A DNA stretch of 64,000 bases from Oscillibacter sp. (GTDB taxonomy: Bacteria; Bacillota; Clostridia; Oscillospirales; Oscillospiraceae), in the NCBI GenBank assembly GCA_022652815.1, contig JALCRR010000001.1, positions 1 through 64,000 of the forward strand. Reading direction: 5' to 3'. The notes beneath the pieces are model-generated. The model was not told where the DNA came from and did not search any database. It worked only from the letters and a program-made list of their open reading frames with translations. The position numbers and the translations under genes are program-made. Below are positions 51,064-58,460 of this stretch, piece by piece. The first letter of the stretch is position 1. Every line of letters begins with the position of its first letter.

Positions 51064-51600
51064 TTACTTTACACACTCCATGCCGCGGTGGAAAGCGTCG
51101 ATGTTCAGAGGAACAAACTTCGCCTTGCGTCCGGTAAACATGGAATGAATCATGGATTCAATGGTCTCGGGCTTGAGAATCTTCGTCTCAGCCACGTAAG
51201 CGCCCAGCATGACCATGTTGCTGACCTTGGGATTGCCGACTTCCTCTGCAATGGTGGAGCAGGGGACGTAGACGGCCTTCAAGTCGGGACGAGACACCTT
51301 GTCGGTGACCACGTCGCTGTTGATGAACACGGTGCCGCCGGGGACAACGCCGGCTTCAAACTTCACGAGCGACGGCTCGTTTAGTGCGATCAGCTCGGTG
51401 TAGCGGGCAAAGACGGGGGAGCCCACGGGCTTGTCGGAAAGAACCACGGAGCAGTTGGCAGTGCCGCCGCGCATCTCGGGGCCGTAGGAGGGAGCCCAGG
51501 TGACTTCCAGACCCTCAGCCATGCCGGCTTCCACCAGATTTTTGCCGATGGCCAAGCCGCCCTGACCGCCGAATCCGGAAATGATGATCTCTTTCTTCAT
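51064..51600 (-). CDS. 2-oxoacid:acceptor oxidoreductase, gamma subunit
   Basis: 178 residues. The start IIISGFGGQGGLAIGKNLVEAG and the stretch VTWAPSYGPEMRGGTANCSVVLSD are the hallmark of gamma subunits of the pyruvate/2-ketoisovalerate/2-oxoglutarate:ferredoxin oxidoreductases. It is the last of four subunit genes, 1 bp after the beta gene. Confidence 0.95.
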   Translation of the reverse strand: MKKEIIISGFGGQGGLAIGKNLVEAGMAEGLEVTWAPSYGPEMRGGTANCSVVLSDKPVGSPVFARYTELIALNEPSLVKFEAGVVPGGTVFINSDVVTDKVSRPDLKAVYVPCSTIAEEVGNPKVSNMVMLGAYVAETKILKPETIESMIHSMFTGRKAKFVPLNIDAFHRGMECVK

Positions 51601-51601
51601 T

Positions 51602-52360
51602 TCATTTCACCTCCGCTTTCGGAGCATCAATGTCCTTGATGCAGCCCAGAGGATAGTAAGGAATCATGTTGTCGGTGAGCCATTCCTTGGCCTTCAGCGG
51701 CGTCATGCCCCAGTTGGTGGGGCAGGTGGACAGAACTTCCACAAAGGTGAAGCCCTCGCCAGCCAGCTGCTTCTGGAATGCCTTCTTGATAGCGGCCTTC
51801 GCCTTGTTTAGGTGAGGAATGTCGGTGACGCAGACGCGCTCGGCATAGACGCAGCCGTCCAGCGTGGAGAGCATCTCGGCCATGCGGATGGGCATACCGG
51901 CCTGTTCCTTGGTACGGCCCAGGGGGCAGGTGGTTGCTTTCTGACCAATCAGCGTGGTGGGGGCCATCTGGCCGCCGGTCATGCCGTAAATGGCGTTGTT
52001 GACAAAGATGGTGGTGAACTTCTCACCGCGCATGGCGGCGTGGGTGATCTCGGCGCAGCCGATGGAGGCCAGATCGCCGTCGCCTTGATAGGTGAACACC
52101 GGAGAATTGGGATGGGTGCGCTTAATGCCGGTTGCAACAGCGGGAGCACGGCCGTGAGCGGCCTCCTGCATGTCGCAGTTGAAGTAATTGTAGGCGAACA
52201 CGGAGCAGCCCACGGGGCACACACCAATGGTGGTGTCCAGAATGCCCAGCTCATCCATGACCTCGGCAACCAGCTTGTGGATAATGCCGTGGTTGCAGCC
52301 GGGGCAGTAATGCAGTTCTTTATCAGTTAGACCTGCGGATTTCTGATATACAATCGCCAT
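51602..52360 (-). CDS. 2-oxoacid:acceptor oxidoreductase, beta (TPP-binding) subunit
   Basis: 252 residues. CPGCNHGIIHKLVAEVMDELGI binds a cluster or substrate, and GDGDLASIGCAEITHAAMRGEKFTTIFVNNAIYGMTGGQ carries the TPP/Mg GDGD..NN motif. It decarboxylates the 2-oxoacid and passes electrons to ferredoxin with CoA as acceptor. It abuts the alpha gene by 1 bp. Confidence 0.95.
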   Translation of the reverse strand: MAIVYQKSAGLTDKELHYCPGCNHGIIHKLVAEVMDELGILDTTIGVCPVGCSVFAYNYFNCDMQEAAHGRAPAVATGIKRTHPNSPVFTYQGDGDLASIGCAEITHAAMRGEKFTTIFVNNAIYGMTGGQMAPTTLIGQKATTCPLGRTKEQAGMPIRMAEMLSTLDGCVYAERVCVTDIPHLNKAKAAIKKAFQKQLAGEGFTFVEVLSTCPTNWGMTPLKAKEWLTDNMIPYYPLGCIKDIDAPKAEVK

Positions 52361-52361
52361 G

Positions 52362-53432
52362 TTACTTTGCCTCCTTCAAGGCCTTCTTGGCCGCTTCTAC
52401 CATCTCTTCGACAGTGGGCATCACGCCGCCGGCATGACCCAAGAAGCTGATGGGCTTCTGGCCTTCCACTGCAAGACGGATATCGTCGATCATCTGGCCG
52501 GAAGAGCTCATCTCCACGTCCAGGAACTGCTTGACATGGCCGGCGGCAGCCAGCTCATGCAGCGGCTTTTCGGGGAAGGGCCAAAGGGTAATCGGACGGA
52601 ACAGGCCGACCTTATAGCCCTCTTCGCGCAGCTGCTCAATGGCAGTGATGGCGATACGGGCAGGCGTGCCGTAAGCGGTAAAGACCAGCTCGGCATCGTC
52701 GCAGTCGCGCTCTTCAAAGCGCACCTCGTTCTTGGTGATCTCGGCGTACTTTGCGTCCAGATGATGGTTGTGATCGTCGCACTCGGCGGGGTCAATATAC
52801 AGGGAGTTGACGACGTTGGTGTGATCGCGGCCATGCTTGCCGGTGGTAGCCCAGTCCTTCGGGGGCAGCTTGCGCTTGGGCACTTCGTGCCACACGATGG
52901 GCTCCATCATCTGGCCGATCAGACCGTCAGCCAGCACAACCACGGGGTTGCGATACTGGTCGGCAATGTCAAAGGCTTCCTGCACAAAGTCGACAGCTTC
53001 CTGTACGTTGGAGGGAGCCAGAACGACGGTGCGGTAGTCGCCGTTGCCGCCGCCGCGGGTAGCCTGGAAATAGTCGCCCTGTGCGGGCTGAATGGTGCCA
53101 AGGCCGGGGCCGCCGCGCATGCAGTTGACGATGACGCAGGGCAGCTCGGCGCCTGCGATGTATGTAATGCCTTCCTGCTTCAAGCTGACGCCGGGAGAGG
53201 AGGAGGAGGTCATGGCACGCATACCGGCACCGGCAGCGCCGTAGACCATGTTGATGGCCGCAACCTCAGATTCAGACTGCACAAACACCTTGCCGTGTTC
53301 GGGCATATGTAATGACATATATTCGGGGACCTCGCTCTGCGGGGTGATGGGATAGCCGAAGAAGCAGTCGCAGCCGGCACGGATGGCGGCTTCTGCAATC
53401 GCTTCATTGCCTTTCCAAAGTTCCTTTTCCAC
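52362..53432 (-). CDS. vorB: 2-oxoacid:acceptor oxidoreductase, alpha subunit (VorB-like)
   Basis: 356 residues. KELWKGNEAIAEAAIRAGCDCFFGYPITPQSEVPEYMS and MRAMTSSSSPGVSLKQEGI are typical of the alpha subunit, with the C-terminal Rossmann-like domain LVFTAYGTPARIAITAIEQLREEGYKVGLFRPITLWPFP. I choose GTG 53432 because AAGGAGG lies 9 nt upstream. The frame runs 35 codons further but into the ferredoxin gene. Close VorB annotation and the ilvE neighbour favour branched-chain 2-oxoacids, though 2-oxoglutarate cannot be excluded. Confidence 0.93.
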   Translation of the reverse strand: MEKELWKGNEAIAEAAIRAGCDCFFGYPITPQSEVPEYMSLHMPEHGKVFVQSESEVAAINMVYGAAGAGMRAMTSSSSPGVSLKQEGITYIAGAELPCVIVNCMRGGPGLGTIQPAQGDYFQATRGGGNGDYRTVVLAPSNVQEAVDFVQEAFDIADQYRNPVVVLADGLIGQMMEPIVWHEVPKRKLPPKDWATTGKHGRDHTNVVNSLYIDPAECDDHNHHLDAKYAEITKNEVRFEERDCDDAELVFTAYGTPARIAITAIEQLREEGYKVGLFRPITLWPFPEKPLHELAAAGHVKQFLDVEMSSSGQMIDDIRLAVEGQKPISFLGHAGGVMPTVEEMVEAAKKALKEAK

Positions 53433-53451
53433 GAAAAACGACCTCCTTTTA

Positions 53452-53664
53452 TCAGAATTTTTCAACCGTAATAATCGAGTCGGGGCAGATCTTTGCGCAG
53501 CTTGCGCAGGCAATGCACTGGGAGATGTCAACCACATGTGCGGGGTGATAACCCTTGCGGTTGATCGTCTCTTGATCGATGGCTACAATGTGCTTCGGGC
53601 ACACAGATACACAAAGCTCGCACCCCTTGCACCGATCGGAATTGAACGTCACCTTTGCTGTCAT
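53452..53664 (-). CDS. 2-oxoacid:acceptor oxidoreductase, delta (ferredoxin) subunit
   Basis: 70 residues with two 4Fe-4S motifs, CKGCELCVSVCP (N-terminal) and CIACASCAKICP (C-terminal). It relays electrons from the TPP subunit to external ferredoxin. AGGAGG precedes the ATG. It is the first subunit gene of the operon after the P-loop ATPase gene. Confidence 0.95.
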   Translation of the reverse strand: MTAKVTFNSDRCKGCELCVSVCPKHIVAIDQETINRKGYHPAHVVDISQCIACASCAKICPDSIITVEKF

Positions 53665-53698
53665 ATCGTTTCCTCCTTTCCCGTTGGCCGGGGATAAA

Positions 53699-54388
53699 TT
53701 ACTTTTCCCAGGGCTTTTTCATCTGAATGGTTATGGGATAAACCGGCCCATTGAGGCAGCCGAGTTTGTCTTTCAAGGTTTCCACGGCGGTGTGGCACAG
53801 CAGGGGAATACCGGTTTCTTTGGAAATCTCCTCCGCCAGAGCGGCACCCTTGCAAATTTCCTCCGGCGTGGTTTCGCCGCACAGGTGGGTGTTGTTGACG
53901 ATGCCGCCGCACTTGAGCCCGGTGACTTCCTCAATGCAACGCATATAGGAAATCGCGTTGGCTGCGGTGCGTACCTCCGGCCGGTTGGCGTTGGAGACGA
54001 AGATCATCTGATAGTCCTCGGTCACGATCTTCGGCTGGAAACGGGCCAAAACCCGCGCGCCGTCCGGATCGCCGCCAATGTCCAGAATGCCGCGATAGGA
54101 GCGATCCTCCAAAACGGTCAGCACCTCGGCGGGAATGGCGGGCACATCGGCGTCCGAGCACTCCTGCGAGGAGGAGATCACCCGCACCCCGGCTGCCTGC
54201 AAAAGATCTCTGCGCTCCCGGGAGCGAAAATAGGGATTCACAATATCCAAATCCGCCAGCATGACCTTTTCACCGGCCTTTGCCAGATCCAAAGCCAGAT
54301 TGACGGAGAACTCCGTCTTGCCCGTGCCGTAGTGTCCGGTGACAATCAGAAGGCGGTGGGCGGAAACCTGTTCTGCGGGAATCAGCAA
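53699..54388 (-). CDS. P-loop ATPase of the oxidoreductase operon (MinD/CobQ-like)
   Basis: 229 residues. Walker A is VTGHYGTGKTEFSVNLAL; VMLADLDIVNPYFRSRE and GILDIGGDPDGARVLARF resemble SIMIBI-class (MinD/NBP35-like) ATPases. It heads the operon that carries the four oxidoreductase subunits, so it may help in cofactor or subunit assembly. I place the start at TTG 54388 after AAGGAGGAG. The ATG at 54457 overlaps the promoter's -10 and would be transcribed only in part, so it is less likely. Confidence 0.8.
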   Translation of the reverse strand: MLIPAEQVSAHRLLIVTGHYGTGKTEFSVNLALDLAKAGEKVMLADLDIVNPYFRSRERRDLLQAAGVRVISSSQECSDADVPAIPAEVLTVLEDRSYRGILDIGGDPDGARVLARFQPKIVTEDYQMIFVSNANRPEVRTAANAISYMRCIEEVTGLKCGGIVNNTHLCGETTPEEICKGAALAEEISKETGIPLLCHTAVETLKDKLGCLNGPVYPITIQMKKPWEK

Positions 54389-54444
54389 GAAAAGCTCCTC
54401 CTTCCAGCTGTCAAAAATTGACGTTGTATTATTTCTAAATCTGT

Positions 54445-54484
54445 TGTATGATGTCATTGTATACTAAAAGCTGTATGATGTCAA
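54445..54484. promoter_or_regulatory. promoter and twin operator between the oxidoreductase operon and its FCD regulator
   Basis: TGTATGATGTCA occurs twice, at 54445-54456 and 54472-54483, 27 bp apart. On the minus strand the promoter is TTGACA (54484-54479), 17 bp, TACAAT (54461-54456). One repeat covers the -35 and the other the start of transcription, a typical repressor layout. Confidence 0.75.
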
Positions 54485-54505
54485 GAATGGTTTTGTAGCT
54501 TTTTC

Positions 54506-54535
54506 TTGACGAGATTGCTATATAATGTATATAAT
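54506..54535 (+). promoter_or_regulatory. promoter of the FCD regulator
   Basis: TTGACG (54506-54511), an 18-bp spacer and TATAAT (54530-54535). It points away from the oxidoreductase operon. Confidence 0.65.
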
Positions 54536-54576
54536 CGGTAAGAAATCGGCGCTGCGCGCCAATCGGAGGAATTTTC

Positions 54577-55260
54577 ATGGGCGACGGGAAAAGGGCAAAG
54601 CTTTCCGAACAGACGGCGGACCGCCTGTTTGAGATGATTATGGACGAGCGCGCATATGCGCCGGGCAGCAAGCTGCCCAACGAAAACGACCTGTCGGAGA
54701 CGCTGAACGTCAGCCGCACCACGCTACGGGAGGCAATTTCCTTCCTGGTGGCGCAGGATGTGCTGGTGATTCGCCGGGGCAAGGGTACCTTTGTGGCGGA
54801 CAATCTGCCGTCCGAGGTGGTGGATTTGACCTCGCTGCAGCATCTGCACTCCCGGGTTCGTGCCAAGGACCTTTTTGAGATGCGGCTGATTTTTGAGCCG
54901 GCCACGGTGGCGCTGGCTTGCGAGCGCGCCAGCGACGAGGAGATGGAGCAGATTCGCCGCAAGGCCCTCCGGGTGGAGGAGATTGCCGCGGCGGGTGGGG
55001 ACTGGCCTGCGGCAGATCAAGATTTTCACCTGTCCATCATCCGCGCGTCCCACAACGAATATATGCGCCGGCTGTACCCGATCCTCAACGGCGCGGTCAA
55101 TGAGATCCTGCAAATCTCCCAGAATCGCCAGCACATGCAGGAGATTGCCATTGCCGATAACCGCACGATTCTGGAGTTTTTGCTCCAGCGGGACGGCGCG
55201 GGTGCGCGCTATGCCATGAGCATTCATATGAAGCATCTGATTCACACCCTGCAAAACTGA
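54577..55260 (+). CDS. GntR-family regulator with FCD domain
   Basis: 227 residues. Winged helix (about residues 8-75: QTADRLFEMIMDERAYAPGSKLPNENDLSETLNVSRTTLREAISFL) and a C-terminal FCD ligand domain (about 90-222) with the metal-binding residues in DLFEMRLIFEP, DQDFHLSIIRASHN and the C-terminal His-rich MSIHMKHL. FCD domains usually bind organic acids. It is divergent from the 2-oxoacid oxidoreductase operon and probably represses it until a 2-oxoacid or related acid appears. GGAGG precedes the ATG. Confidence 0.93.
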   Translation: MGDGKRAKLSEQTADRLFEMIMDERAYAPGSKLPNENDLSETLNVSRTTLREAISFLVAQDVLVIRRGKGTFVADNLPSEVVDLTSLQHLHSRVRAKDLFEMRLIFEPATVALACERASDEEMEQIRRKALRVEEIAAAGGDWPAADQDFHLSIIRASHNEYMRRLYPILNGAVNEILQISQNRQHMQEIAIADNRTILEFLLQRDGAGARYAMSIHMKHLIHTLQN

Positions 55261-55281
55261 AAGCAGAACACGAAAACGATT

Positions 55282-55309
55282 ACAAGCAGGGCCAAATGGC
55301 CCTGCTTGT
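55282..55309 (+). terminator. terminator of the FCD regulator
   Basis: ACAAGCAGGGCCA-AA-TGGCCCTGCTTGT, then GCTTTTCTT. Confidence 0.85.
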
Positions 55310-55446
55310 GCTTTTCTTACAAAATCGCTGCGACATTTTTATACAAAATGCGCCTATAAAAGGAGACTTTTTAACGGATTCTTTGCTATATTTACCAATT
55401 TTTGTCGGTCTATTCACAAAATGTACACAAATTTAGCGCTACCCCC

Positions 55447-55475
55447 TTAACAAAAACAAAACGTTCGTGTATAAT
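55447..55475 (+). promoter_or_regulatory. promoter of the cstA operon
   Basis: TTAACA (55447-55452), a 17-bp spacer and consensus TATAAT (55470-55475). The leader to the first ATG is only about 40 nt. Confidence 0.8.
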
Positions 55476-55521
55476 GACAACCGTAGCAATAGAATTTATG
55501 TCGACGAAAATAGGAGAACGC

Positions 55522-56043
55522 ATGGAAAACACAACCCTGCAGGAAAAACTGGAACGGCTACTGAAAGCCTATCACTTTTATTTTGATATCGAGCGCGACG
55601 TTTCAGTGAACGGAGAAACCTTTCCCGCTGCGGCGACGTATCACTTCCGTGAAGAAAACTACGTGATGACGCGGGCCCACACGATCTACGCGTCGGAGCA
55701 GCACGAGTATGTGTATTTCTACACCACCGAGCATCTGAATCTGGAAACGCTTCAGCGCATCATTGACTTGACGCGGGAAGCTGGAATTGCAAAGGTCAAT
55801 CCCCACAAGGAGCACATGTTCTCCTATGTGACGCTGGTGATTCTGGCGGACGTGATTGACGACGATGCAGCGGCGTACCTCAAGCGGTATCGGTACCGCA
55901 AAAACTATTGGCTGACACTCCATGGCTGGATGGAGTATCATATAGCGGCAATGGACATTTCAAAGCAACACTTCCTGTCCAATCCAGCCGGGAAGGAAGC
56001 CAGAAATACCCTCGAGCGCAATTTCCAACCCAAGGCAAAATAA
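55522..56043 (+). CDS. conserved-looking hypothetical protein upstream of cstA
   Basis: 173 residues, soluble, rich in Tyr/His (YHFYFDIERDVSVNGETFPAAATYHFREENYVMTRAHTIYASEQHEYVYFYTTEHLN). It looks like an alpha/beta fold with no signal peptide, membrane span or motif that I recognise. AGGAGAACGC precedes the ATG at 55522. The frame is open upstream to 55402 but without a ribosome site. It lies 16 bp before cstA on one promoter, so it may regulate or assist the CstA transporter. No function can be assigned. Confidence 0.75.
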   Translation: MENTTLQEKLERLLKAYHFYFDIERDVSVNGETFPAAATYHFREENYVMTRAHTIYASEQHEYVYFYTTEHLNLETLQRIIDLTREAGIAKVNPHKEHMFSYVTLVILADVIDDDAAAYLKRYRYRKNYWLTLHGWMEYHIAAMDISKQHFLSNPAGKEARNTLERNFQPKAK

Positions 56044-56059
56044 GAAGGGAGAGTATTCT

Positions 56060-57745
56060 ATGAACTCATTAGTTATCCTGCTGATCAGTATCGTCGTTCT
56101 GGTTTGCGGCTACCTGTTCTATGGCAAGTGGCTGGCAAAAGAATGGGGTGTTGATCCCTCTCGTGAGACTCCTGCCCATACCATGGCAGACGGCCTCGAT
56201 TACTGCCCGGCTAAGGCACCTGTTCTGCTGGGCCATCACTTTGCTTCCATCGCAGGCGCCGGCCCCATCAACGGCCCCATTCAGGCCGCTATCTTCGGCT
56301 GGGTTCCCGTTCTGCTGTGGATCCTGCTCGGCGGCGTGTTCTTTGGCGCAACCCATGACTTCGCCGCTCTGTTTTCTTCCATCCGTCATGAAGGCAAGTC
56401 CATCGGCCACGTCATCGAAGTCAACATTGGCCGCAAGGGCAAGAGACTGTTCCTGGTCTTTGCTTATCTGACCCTGCTGCTGGTTGTCGCTGCCTTCGGC
56501 TCCATCGTTGTTGGCACATTCGCTTCCGGCGCTGAGGGCACGGATGCCTTCAACCTGGCCAATGGCCGTACCGCCAGCATCTCCATGCTGTTCATCCTGC
56601 TGGCTATCCTGTTCGGCTTCTTCGTGTATCGCCGCAACGCTCCTCTGGGCGTTTCCACGGTCATCGGCGTTGCCGCACTGATCGGCTGCATTGCACTGGG
56701 CTACAACTTCCCCGTGCATATGACTGCAACGTTCTGGACGTTCTTCGTCCTGGCTTACATTCTGATCGCTTCTGTCACGCCTGTCTGGATTCTGCTCCAG
56801 CCCCGTGACTATCTGAACTCCTTCCTGCTGTATGGCATGATCATTCTGGCTATTGTCGGCATTGTTGTCGCACATCCGGTCATGAACCTGCCTGCATTCA
56901 CCGGCTTCCGCGGCATTGCCGGCACGAGCTATCTGTTCCCCGTGCTGTTCATCACCGTGGCTTGCGGCGCAATCTCCGGCTTCCATTCTCTGGTTGGTTC
57001 CGGCACGACTGCAAAGCAGCTGGACAACGAGAAAGACGCTATGGCTATCGGCTACGGCGGCATGCTGATCGAGTGCGGCCTGGCCGTGATCTCCTTGATC
57101 TGCGTTGGCGTTCTGTTTGCTGATGGTGCAATGCCCGCCGGCACTCCCACCGTTGTGTTTGCAACTGGTATCTCCCAGATGCTGACCACCGTTGGCCTGT
57201 CTGCTGACGTCATGTATTCCATCCTGATCCTGGCCGTTTCCGCATTCTGCCTGACCTCTCTGGACACTGCAACTCGTCTGGCTCGTTACATGCTGCAGGA
57301 GTTCTTCGTGGACGAGGGCGAGGATGTCAAGAACTTGACCGGCTTCAAGAAGCTCATTGCAAATCCGTTCGTCTCCACTCTGATCACTGTCATCCTGGGT
57401 GGTCTGCTGATGACTGGCGGCTACACCAAGATTTGGCCGCTGTTCGGCGCTGCTAACCAGCTGCTGGCTGCTCTGGCTCTGCTGGCCTGCGCTGCATGGC
57501 TGGGCAACATCGGCAAGAACAACAAGATGTTCTACATCCCCATGGTGTTCATGCTGTGCGCAACCTTGACCTCTCTGGTCATCACCTTTGTCACCAAGTG
57601 CCAGTCTCTGGCCGGTGGCTCTGAGACCGTTGCCGCTGACGCTCTGCAGGTGTTCTTCTCTGCAGTGCTGTTCATCCTGGCAATCATCCTGGTGGTTGAG
57701 GGCGTTAAGACTCTGACTTCTAAGAAGCCTGCTGAAGCGAAGTAA
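56060..57745 (+). CDS. cstA: carbon starvation protein CstA (pyruvate/peptide transporter family)
   Basis: 561 residues with about 16 membrane spans. The N-terminus YGKWLAKEWGVDP, DYCPAKAPVLLGHHFASIAGAGPINGPIQAA and GATHDFAALFSSIRHEGKS are CstA hallmarks. Family members import pyruvate in Enterobacteria and peptides in others. Codon use is biased to CTG/TCC with little variation, suggesting high expression. It is the second gene after the 173-residue protein and before a strong terminator. Confidence 0.95.
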   Translation: MNSLVILLISIVVLVCGYLFYGKWLAKEWGVDPSRETPAHTMADGLDYCPAKAPVLLGHHFASIAGAGPINGPIQAAIFGWVPVLLWILLGGVFFGATHDFAALFSSIRHEGKSIGHVIEVNIGRKGKRLFLVFAYLTLLLVVAAFGSIVVGTFASGAEGTDAFNLANGRTASISMLFILLAILFGFFVYRRNAPLGVSTVIGVAALIGCIALGYNFPVHMTATFWTFFVLAYILIASVTPVWILLQPRDYLNSFLLYGMIILAIVGIVVAHPVMNLPAFTGFRGIAGTSYLFPVLFITVACGAISGFHSLVGSGTTAKQLDNEKDAMAIGYGGMLIECGLAVISLICVGVLFADGAMPAGTPTVVFATGISQMLTTVGLSADVMYSILILAVSAFCLTSLDTATRLARYMLQEFFVDEGEDVKNLTGFKKLIANPFVSTLITVILGGLLMTGGYTKIWPLFGAANQLLAALALLACAAWLGNIGKNNKMFYIPMVFMLCATLTSLVITFVTKCQSLAGGSETVAADALQVFFSAVLFILAIILVVEGVKTLTSKKPAEAK

Positions 57746-57785
57746 TTTCGCCTTTTCAGACTTCGCCCAATGTCCGCTGTCAGCA

Positions 57786-57821
57786 AGGGAGCTGCCGCTT
57801 TTGCGGCAGCTCCCTATTTTT
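57786..57821 (+). terminator. terminator of cstA
   Basis: AGGGAGCTGCCGC-TTTT-GCGGCAGCTCCCT followed by ATTTTT. Confidence 0.93.
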
Positions 57822-57851
57822 GCGGCAATATCGTATCTATGCGAAACAAGG

Positions 57852-57878
57852 AAGCGGCCCGGCAAAAGCCGGACCGCT
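57852..57878. promoter_or_regulatory. intergenic hairpin between cstA and the Xre gene
   Basis: AAGCGG-C-CCGGC-AAAA-GCCGG-A-CCGCTT, a stem of 11 pairs with one mismatch, between convergent genes. No clear T-run on the minus strand, so a role as terminator of the Xre gene is uncertain. Confidence 0.45.
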
Positions 57879-57962
57879 TTACTTGCCGAGAAACCCCAAA
57901 GAGTTGGGCACCGGAAAGGAAGATAACGACAGAAGAAACCCGGGAAGGGTTCCCTTTTCAAT

Positions 57963-58421
57963 TTACCGTTTGCCCAGCTCTTTGCGGACAACCTTGATCA
58001 GAAGCTCCTGCCCCTCCGGACTTTTCAGCGTGTCCAGAACGGCTGCGTGGAGTGCCTCCTTGAATTTCTTGCTGGTCAAAAAGGCGTCCAGCATATTGCC
58101 CTCGCCGGAGGCGGCCTCCGTGACGGCAGGCGCGGCCGCCTGCACCCGCTTGCGGATCATGGGCGCGGCCTCGACCTCGGTGTAGGCCTCGTCCATCCAG
58201 GTGGTCTGGCGGGTGGGATCGTCGCTTTCTCCCCGCAGGTAAAACAGGGACACGCCGAAGTAGTTCGCCAGCTTCTCCTGCTGCTCCTGGGACGGCGTCT
58301 GCCGACCCGTTTCAAACTTTTCAACCGCCATTCTGGGAAAGCCCAGCGCGGCGGCAAGCGCCGGACGGCTAAGGCCACGCTCGGTGCGTAGCTGCTCCAT
58401 CCGCTGAATCATGCTGACCAT
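57963..58421 (-). CDS. Xre-family helix-turn-helix regulator
   Basis: 152 residues. The N-terminal HTH_3 (about residues 5-65: LRTERGLSRPALAAALGFPRMAVEKFETGRQTPSQEQQEKLANYFGVSLFYL) is followed by a variable linker and a C-terminal helical segment (TSKKFKEALHAAVLDTLKSPEGQELLIKVVRKELGKR), perhaps for oligomerisation. AGGAGG lies 10 nt before the ATG. It lies 39 bp after the amidohydrolase gene on the same strand, so the two may be cotranscribed. Target unknown. Confidence 0.9.
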   Translation of the reverse strand: MVSMIQRMEQLRTERGLSRPALAAALGFPRMAVEKFETGRQTPSQEQQEKLANYFGVSLFYLRGESDDPTRQTTWMDEAYTEVEAAPMIRKRVQAAAPAVTEAASGEGNMLDAFLTSKKFKEALHAAVLDTLKSPEGQELLIKVVRKELGKR

Positions 58422-58460
58422 AGTATGTGATCCTCCTAAAAAACAATTTTGATCCTGTAT

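Noticed and set aside
54389-54457. ATG 54457 as start of the P-loop ATPase
   Set aside because: It overlaps the -10 (TACAAT) of the only good promoter and one operator repeat. TTG 54388 has a perfect Shine-Dalgarno.
56069-57991. 640-residue frame antisense to cstA
   Set aside because: Gln/Asn/Asp-rich translation caused by the codon bias of a membrane protein gene; no start signal.
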